Position numbers and translations under genes: made by a program. Of a DNA stretch of 64,000 bases, positions 60,121 to 64,000 are shown in pieces. Each line of letters begins with the position of its first letter. Positions within the stretch are counted from its first letter, which is position 1. Below the pieces are notes generated by a model that was not told the origin of the DNA, ran no database searches, and worked only from the letters and a program-made list of their open reading frames with translations. The stretch covers positions 1 through 64,000 of the forward strand of contig DASYEQ010000107.1 of the NCBI GenBank assembly GCA_036498945.1, written 5' to 3'. The stretch comes from JAQGMJ01 sp036498945. GTDB taxonomy: Bacteria > Pseudomonadota > Gammaproteobacteria > Burkholderiales > JAEUOS01.

Positions 60121-60342
60121 TCAGGGGATGGAGGTCATCGGCGGCGGTGTCGTCGGGACATGCCCTGGCTGACCAGGCTGGTCTCCCGGTGGGTAGGTCG
60201 GCACCGGTTCGGTAACCGGCTCTTGCACCGCAGGGTGATCCTGGGAGGGAAAGCTTTCTCCGGGCCGCTTCTTGTCCGACCGGTCGATGTCGGGGATTTC
60301 CTTGTCAGGGCCGGAACCAGCGGAGTTGTGGATATTCGTCAT
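60121..60342 (-). CDS. Small Pro/Asp-rich protein of unknown function
   Basis: A 73-residue polar protein (MTNIHNSAGSGPDKEIPDID at the start, PPGDQPGQPGHVPTTPPP near the end) with no signal or membrane segment, probably disordered. It converges on the response regulator with a six-base gap. I include it because a near-consensus -24/-12 element (60387-60401) sits 45 bases upstream in the right orientation. No family is recognised. Confidence 0.55.
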   Translation of the reverse strand: MTNIHNSAGSGPDKEIPDIDRSDKKRPGESFPSQDHPAVQEPVTEPVPTYPPGDQPGQPGHVPTTPPPMTSIP

Positions 60343-60386
60343 CGGATCAATAGGCCTAGCGCAAGTTGGGAAGATGCCCTGACACT

Positions 60387-60401
60387 GCAGGCGGCGTGCC
60401 C
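60387..60401 (-). promoter_or_regulatory. Candidate sigma-54 promoter of the 73-residue gene
   Basis: On the minus strand: GGGCACGCCGCCTGC, followed by A. The -24 block GGCACG is perfect and spacing exact; the -12 block is CTGC. Confidence 0.6.
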
Positions 60402-60527
60402 GGAAGCGGTGTGCATGTGCAACGCAGGCATGCAGTTCTTACCTGTCTGGCCGGCAAACCCTGCCATAGCACGGGTGTAACAGTCCCCATTCAGGCTCCA
60501 GGCGAGGTTTTTCGTGTCGGCGTCGGT

Positions 60528-60542
60528 TGGCACAAAACTCGC
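60528..60542 (+). promoter_or_regulatory. Candidate sigma-54 promoter of the 60-residue gene at 60598
   Basis: TGGCACAAAACTCGC, followed by A. TGGCAC is perfect and spacing exact; the -12 block is TCGC. The predicted start is about 44 bases before the ATG. Confidence 0.65.
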
Positions 60543-60597
60543 ATTTGGCTTCAGCCGTCGCAATCAACCGTTCACCGCCAGTACGAAGGAGAAGTAG

Positions 60598-60780
60598 ATG
60601 CAAGTCGCCAACCAAACCGCCCCGGCCCGCTCCGCCAACGACGAAGCGCCGGCCACGGCAGCGCCCCAACCGGGTCAACACCGCCTGCCCCTCGCCACCC
60701 GTTCGCAAGACCTGTTCAAAAGCCTGCATCATGCGCAGGCGGCGTTCTCCACCTGCCTGAACCGGTACATCGAACTCTGA
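60598..60780 (+). CDS. Small protein of unknown function
   Basis: A 60-residue protein (MQVANQTAPARSANDEAPAT at the start, then LFKSLHHAQAAFSTCLNRYIEL). AAGGAG lies seven bases before the ATG and a TGGCAC-type promoter about 56 bases upstream, supporting expression. The C-terminal third could be a helix with one Cys. No family is recognised. It belongs with the set of tiny genes behind -24/-12 elements in this island. Confidence 0.6.
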   Translation: MQVANQTAPARSANDEAPATAAPQPGQHRLPLATRSQDLFKSLHHAQAAFSTCLNRYIEL

Positions 60781-61031
60781 AGGCGGCGTGGGGGCAGCAA
60801 TGTCATGCCGCCGCGTGAAGATCTGGGCGCATCCATCCGCGCACGAGCTCCGGCACCATCGGGAGTTGTGAGACCGGGCGGGCGTCAAGGTGGAGGACAA
60901 TACGGGAGGAGGCGGGCGCTGGCCCGTCTCGTGTCAAACGCCAGAGTGAGTCATGCCATGTCCGGATTGAACCGCCGACCGGCCCCGACGAAAAGGGCTT
61001 TTTCCGCCGCTGGCCGCCACGCCCGCATGCG

Positions 61032-61817
61032 GTGTATACACAGGGGTGCCGCGTGTCCGCCGCGCCCTTGAGCGTGTCCGCCGCGGGCGGCAGCCCGGCG
61101 CGCGAGGATGCACGCCGGCAGGAGCGCGCCGCATCCATCCTGATCGCCGCGGCGGCGCATGATTTGCGCACCCCGCTCAATACGATGGTCGGCTGGCTGC
61201 AGATATTGCAGTCGGCGCACGACCTGCCAACTGCTACCCGCGAACGAGCCTTCCGCGGCCTGCAATCGGCGGTGGCGCAGCAGGCGGCGCTGGCCGAGGG
61301 CCTGGCCCACATCGCAGCGGTCCATACCGACGACATGGCGCTGGAAATCGGCCCGCTCGATCTGGGCGATGCGCTCGGCACGGCGCTGCACTCGCTGGAG
61401 GCGGAGGCGCAAGCCAAGGTGGTGGAACTGGAACTGGTGGTGCCCGAGGCGCCGGTGCAACTGCGCTCCGACCAGGCGCTCCTGGGCGTGCTGCTGCGGC
61501 ATTGCCTGGGAGGCGCACTGAAATTCGCCGCGAAGAACAGCCGCATGCTGGCCGGTGTCGTGGCGGGCACTGGTGGTGATGTGGCTGCCGTGGTGCGGGT
61601 GGAAATCGAAGCCTCGCTGTTGCCGGCCGCCGGCATCGCGGCCATCCTGCGCTATTCGGAAGGACTGGAGAGCGTCAAACCCAGTGGCGCAAGTGCCGTA
61701 TTCGCCTTTGCCGTCACCCAGGAACTGGCGCACTTTCTCGGCGGCACGGCGGAAGTCGCCGCAGCAGCCGACGGCAAGGGTGTGCGCATCGACGTCAGCC
61801 TGCGTTCGCAGCCCTGA
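61032..61817 (+). CDS. Histidine-kinase-like protein lacking ATP-binding boxes
   Basis: Up to 261 residues (GTG 61032 or later GTG 61053; the start is uncertain). Residues 36-65 form a good dimerisation/phosphoacceptor helix, ILIAAAAHDLRTPLNTMVGW (His 43). The region where the ATPase domain should follow has the right length, but the N-box reads LLRHCLGGALKFAA with no Asn, and neither a DxGxG (G1) nor a GxGxG (G2) box is present. It cannot be a normal kinase. It may act as a phosphotransfer or inhibitory partner for the receivers nearby. Confidence 0.7.
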   Translation: MYTQGCRVSAAPLSVSAAGGSPAREDARRQERAASILIAAAAHDLRTPLNTMVGWLQILQSAHDLPTATRERAFRGLQSAVAQQAALAEGLAHIAAVHTDDMALEIGPLDLGDALGTALHSLEAEAQAKVVELELVVPEAPVQLRSDQALLGVLLRHCLGGALKFAAKNSRMLAGVVAGTGGDVAAVVRVEIEASLLPAAGIAAILRYSEGLESVKPSGASAVFAFAVTQELAHFLGGTAEVAAAADGKGVRIDVSLRSQP

Positions 61818-61859
61818 CAGGCGGCGTGCCGCGTGGCACGCATGGAATTTGCTCTGTGA

Positions 61860-61874
61860 TGGGTGTGCAGTTGC
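61860..61874 (+). promoter_or_regulatory. Candidate sigma-54 promoter ahead of the BON remnant
   Basis: TGGGTGTGCAGTTGC has TGG, exact spacing and a perfect TTGC; the middle of the -24 block is poor. It lies about 30 bases before the ATG at 61917 and may serve the gene at 62017. Confidence 0.5.
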
Positions 61875-61916
61875 CTGCAGCGTCGGGCGGCAGCCCTTTC
61901 ACACCAGGAGTCCGCG

Positions 61917-62120
61917 ATGAAATCGGCATTCCAGCTCAGGCAGGACGTGATGGACGATCTGCGCTGGGATGACGCCGGTCTGGCAATGCCGGCGGGCACT
62001 CCTCCAGGAGAATGCGATGAGCAACTATCTTCGGCAACGGCAATTGCGCGCGCGCAAGCAGTCGGATCCGGTGAAAACTCGCGGCCGGCAGGAGATCTCG
62101 GAACCACGCCTGCCGCATGA
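61917..62120 (+). pseudogene. Possible remnant of a BON-domain (OsmY-like) gene
   Basis: AGGAG lies five bases before an ATG whose product starts MKSAFQLRQDVMDDLRWDD. This closely follows the N-terminus of BON-domain stress proteins (MKxDxQLxQDVxDELxWxP). The similarity ends after about 20 residues and the frame then runs 47 codons through unrelated sequence into the next gene. I read this as a truncated copy, with its ribosome site kept. It might instead be a leader peptide. Confidence 0.45.
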
Positions 62121-62265
62121 GCTCGACGAGTCGAGCGACAGCCAGGCGAGCGGCACGCGAGAAGTGATGGAACGTGCGCGCCGCGACATCGAAGAGGGTC
62201 AGCAAGACACCGATCGGCGCGCCACCCCCGGCCTGGAAAAGCCGGAGAAAAGGCGCGGCATCTAG
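62017..62265 (+). CDS. Small charged protein of unknown function
   Basis: An 82-residue hydrophilic protein (MSNYLRQRQLRARKQSDPVK at the start, ARRDIEEGQQDTDRR near the end), about a third charged residues, with no signal or membrane segment. AGGAG lies eight bases before the ATG. It sits inside the tail of the BON-like remnant frame and shares its promoter candidate. It looks disordered, and I do not recognise the family. Confidence 0.6.
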   Translation: MSNYLRQRQLRARKQSDPVKTRGRQEISEPRLPHELDESSDSQASGTREVMERARRDIEEGQQDTDRRATPGLEKPEKRRGI

Positions 62266-62358
62266 TTCGCGGTACGTAGCCGCATGCCGGTAAAGCCTGC
62301 CACCTGAGGTAGAGGCTACCGGCGCGCGGTGGCGTGCACCGCGGCGCGCCCGCCGCGC

Positions 62359-62373
62359 GGGCATGGCGACTGC
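62359..62373 (+). promoter_or_regulatory. Candidate sigma-54 promoter of the exported protein gene at 62457
   Basis: GGGCATGGCGACTGC, followed by T. It has GGCA, exact spacing and CTGC as the -12 block. The predicted start is about 70 bases before the ATG. Confidence 0.55.
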
Positions 62374-62456
62374 TCAATGATGGGTACCGGGTTACCGGCC
62401 GGCGCACTTGGTGTAGGAGCGCCACCGACACACCGCAACCACCTTAGGGGCATCCC

Positions 62457-62792
62457 ATGAAAATCTCCAGGCAGGCACTCTTCACCGGTAGCGCACTGGC
62501 GCTGCTTTCTTCGGTCGCTTTTGCCATGAGTCCGGCCGAATTCCGCGCCGAGACCGCGGTGGCCGACGACAACTACACGGTGGCAATGAGGAACTGCGAA
62601 GTCCTTGCCGGCGCGCAGCGTGCGCAATGCATGGACCGCGCACGCATCACGCGCCAGAACGCGGTGGAAACCGCCCGCGCTCAGGCAACCACGGTGACCA
62701 TCATCCATCCGGGGCCGATGCCCGGCACCACGCCGGCCGACCGTTCCGACGCGGTGGTGGCGGCCGAGCAAAAGCGTTACGCCGCGCCGTAA
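62457..62792 (+). CDS. Small exported protein of unknown function
   Basis: A 111-residue protein with a signal peptide (cleavage near AFA-MS). The mature part is helical, with one Cys pair (NCEVLAGAQRAQC) and a Pro/Thr-rich C-terminus. The sequence upstream of the ATG, TAGGGGCATCCC, gives only a moderate ribosome site. It resembles small periplasmic proteins found next to BON-domain genes, but I cannot name a family. Confidence 0.68.
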   Translation: MKISRQALFTGSALALLSSVAFAMSPAEFRAETAVADDNYTVAMRNCEVLAGAQRAQCMDRARITRQNAVETARAQATTVTIIHPGPMPGTTPADRSDAVVAAEQKRYAAP

Positions 62793-62867
62793 ACGTGCAT
62801 CGTGGTGGGCATTTGTGACCACCGCGTCATCGTCAACCCGTTATTCCGTCACCCAAAGGAGATATAA

Positions 62868-63212
62868 ATGAAATACGCCAAGGTTCTTCTACCCCTGCTT
62901 GGCCTGACGCTGGCCTCAGGCGCCTACGCCGCCGGTGCGAACGTTTCCGCCGCAGGCGAAGGTTCGGTGAAGGTGCCGCAGCCTGAGGTGCGTGCCGGTG
63001 CGGGCGCGGCCGTGTCGGGCAAGAGCGATACGTCGGCGCGGGCGCGCCACTCCGCGCGCGAGAATCGCGCCGCTGCGGGAGCGAACGCCACGGGCGGTGC
63101 GTCCACCCATGGGGGTTCCGCGGGCGTGGGCGCGGGTGTCAATGCGGGTGCGTCGGGTGGCGGGGCTGGCGCCGGCGTGGGGGTGGGTGTAGGCGTGGGC
63201 GGCAAGGGCTGA
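62868..63212 (+). CDS. Exported Gly/Ala/Val-rich protein
   Basis: A 114-residue protein with a signal peptide (cleavage near AYA-AG). Most of the mature chain is low complexity: a basic Arg/Ser segment in the middle and a GVGVGVGVGG-type tail. AAAGGAG eight bases before the ATG makes translation likely. It follows the previous exported-protein gene by 75 bases and may share its transcript, which ends at a good hairpin at 63374. Confidence 0.65.
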   Translation: MKYAKVLLPLLGLTLASGAYAAGANVSAAGEGSVKVPQPEVRAGAGAAVSGKSDTSARARHSARENRAAAGANATGGASTHGGSAGVGAGVNAGASGGGAGAGVGVGVGVGGKG

Positions 63213-63373
63213 GGTGTCGGGCGCGGCCGTGCCTTGAGCCAGGCGCAGGCCGCGTGAACTGCATCGGGCTACACGGCCGACGCGCAGGCGCGGGATCGTT
63301 GCCTCTGTGCGGCGATTGATGCCCGAGCCAATGCGACGATCGGAAAGCACCCCACGGCATTGTTCGTGGAAAG

Positions 63374-63402
63374 AATGCCCGGTTTTTCGCGCCGGGCATT
63401 TT
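63374..63402 (+). terminator. Rho-independent terminator
   Basis: AATGCCCGG (63374-63382) and CCGGGCATT (63392-63400) form a perfect 9-base stem, followed by TT and preceded by AAAG. It ends the transcript of the small exported proteins. Confidence 0.8.
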
Positions 63403-63511
63403 CCTCTTGCGGCCAGGTAACTTTTTCTGCGGCTACCTGTCAAAAATGTCTGTACGGTTGATCAGCAGTCACGATGCATTGTTTTCGCTGGGAATTTGCA
63501 ATGTAAGTTTT

Positions 63512-63526
63512 TGGTACGCAAGTTGC
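63512..63526 (+). promoter_or_regulatory. Candidate sigma-54 promoter of the penicillin-binding protein gene
   Basis: TGGTACGCAAGTTGC differs from TGGCACG-N4-TTGC at one defined position only and the spacing is exact. A GTAAGTTTTTGG motif (63503-63514) overlaps its left end and GTAACTTTTTCT lies at 63417-63428. The predicted start is about 60 bases before the ATG at 63598. Confidence 0.75.
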
Positions 63527-63597
63527 GGAAATAGCGGCGTTTCGACGCTGGCGGCACCGTCGCCAAAAAGCGAATTTCGAGGACGAGGTGCGGCGCT

Positions 63598-64000
63598 ATG
63601 TGGAAGAAAAAAACAATACCGGGCGGCGCCAACGCGACTGACGGTCCGTCCCAATTCCATCCGTGGCGCTGGCTGCTCGCAATCACCGGCACGTTCGGCA
63701 TGTTATTGGTGGCCATCGCGGCCTATCTGGTATGGCTATGGCCTTCGTTGCCTACGATCGAGGATTTACGCGAGGTGCGCCTGCCGCAGCCCAGCGTATT
63801 GCGCGCCGCCGACGGCAGCACGCTCGCGGTGTTCCGCCAGGCGCGCCAGGAAAAAGTTGACCTGAAACACATCTCGCCCGAGGTGATCAAGGCGCTGATC
63901 GCCACCGAGGACACGCGCTTCTACGAGCATCACGGCATCGATTTCCGCCGCACCTTCTCGGCCGCGCTTCAGACCCTGCGCGGCCGGCCGCAGGGCGGGT
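63598..64000 (+). CDS. Class A penicillin-binding protein (PBP1A-like), N-terminal part, cut by the window edge
   Basis: An open frame of 134 codons continues past the window. A basic cytoplasmic start (MWKKKTIPGG), one membrane anchor (WLLAITGTFGMLLVAIAAYLV, about residues 24-46) and then the start of a family 51 glycosyltransferase domain are seen: LPTIEDLREVRLPQPSVLRAADGS and VIKALIATEDTRFYEHHGID, with the catalytic Glu in ATEDxRFY. It polymerises peptidoglycan. The transpeptidase part would lie outside. A near-perfect -24/-12 element precedes it, which is unusual for this family. Confidence 0.87.
   Translation, partial: MWKKKTIPGGANATDGPSQFHPWRWLLAITGTFGMLLVAIAAYLVWLWPSLPTIEDLREVRLPQPSVLRAADGSTLAVFRQARQEKVDLKHISPEVIKALIATEDTRFYEHHGIDFRRTFSAALQTLRGRPQGG

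Noticed and set aside
61833..61852. TGGCACG followed downstream by TTTGC, looking like a perfect sigma-54 promoter
   Set aside because: The GG and GC are 14 bases apart instead of 10, a spacing sigma-54 does not accept. A better spaced element lies just downstream at 61860.

Overview
The window is high-GC DNA from a betaproteobacterium, most likely a member of the Burkholderiales. The clues are Tn4371/RP4-type trb genes, a Bug/TctC-type solute receptor, two PEP-CTERM proteins, DUF2242, a liv-type ABC operon beside aroE, and the bioA-bioF-bioD order. I favour something near Oxalobacteraceae but cannot prove it. I see no rRNA, tRNA, CRISPR array or insertion sequence.

Layout. (1) 1-9.1 kb is the right end of an integrative conjugative element (ICE): end of trbB, then trbC, D, E, J, a TrbK-like lipoprotein, trbL, F, G, I and a DUF2274 gene, nearly all joined by ATGA overlaps. 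trbJ carries an in-frame amber codon. The element appears to end at 9090-9104 in a 15-base copy of the 3' end of guaA, which suggests integration into guaA. (2) 9.2-19.7 kb is accessory metabolism and repair: an OxlT-like MFS carrier with an enolase-superfamily enzyme, a decayed MFS gene, two PEP-CTERM proteins, a 2H phosphoesterase, DUF72, UdgX, a second MFS and an EamA exporter. (3) 19.7-22.2 kb holds a large exported protein with an internal duplication and a DUF2242 protein. (4) 22.6-30.6 kb is housekeeping: PaiB-like, tadA, LD-carboxypeptidase, NIPSNAP, aroE and a complete branched-chain amino-acid-type ABC transporter. (5) 30.6-46.8 kb has a sensor kinase, the egtB-egtD-DUF427 cluster, an ATP-dependent DNA ligase with its exonuclease, a UvrD-like helicase, a Bug receptor, bioADF and a second enolase-superfamily enzyme.

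(6) 47-64 kb is the most interesting part. It is a dense island of stress and envelope genes: ferritin-like, metallothionein, BON lipoprotein, glycine-zipper protein, CsbD, hemerythrin, holin-like membrane proteins, several very small proteins and a class A penicillin-binding protein. Among them lie an rpoN gene outside its usual lpt/hpf/ptsN context, an NtrC-type activator, a stand-alone receiver, a hybrid kinase, a further response regulator and a kinase-like protein lacking the ATP-binding boxes. Reading upstream of these genes I find 16 correctly oriented -24/-12 (sigma-54) elements. Each has the exact GG-N10-GC spacing, and 12 have a perfect TTGC. One lies in front of rpoN itself. Two exact 12-base direct repeats, 19 bases apart, sit between the rpoN promoter and its divergent neighbour. 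I interpret the region as a self-amplifying, locally encoded sigma-54 stress regulon. The promoters are read directly from sequence; the regulon is inference.
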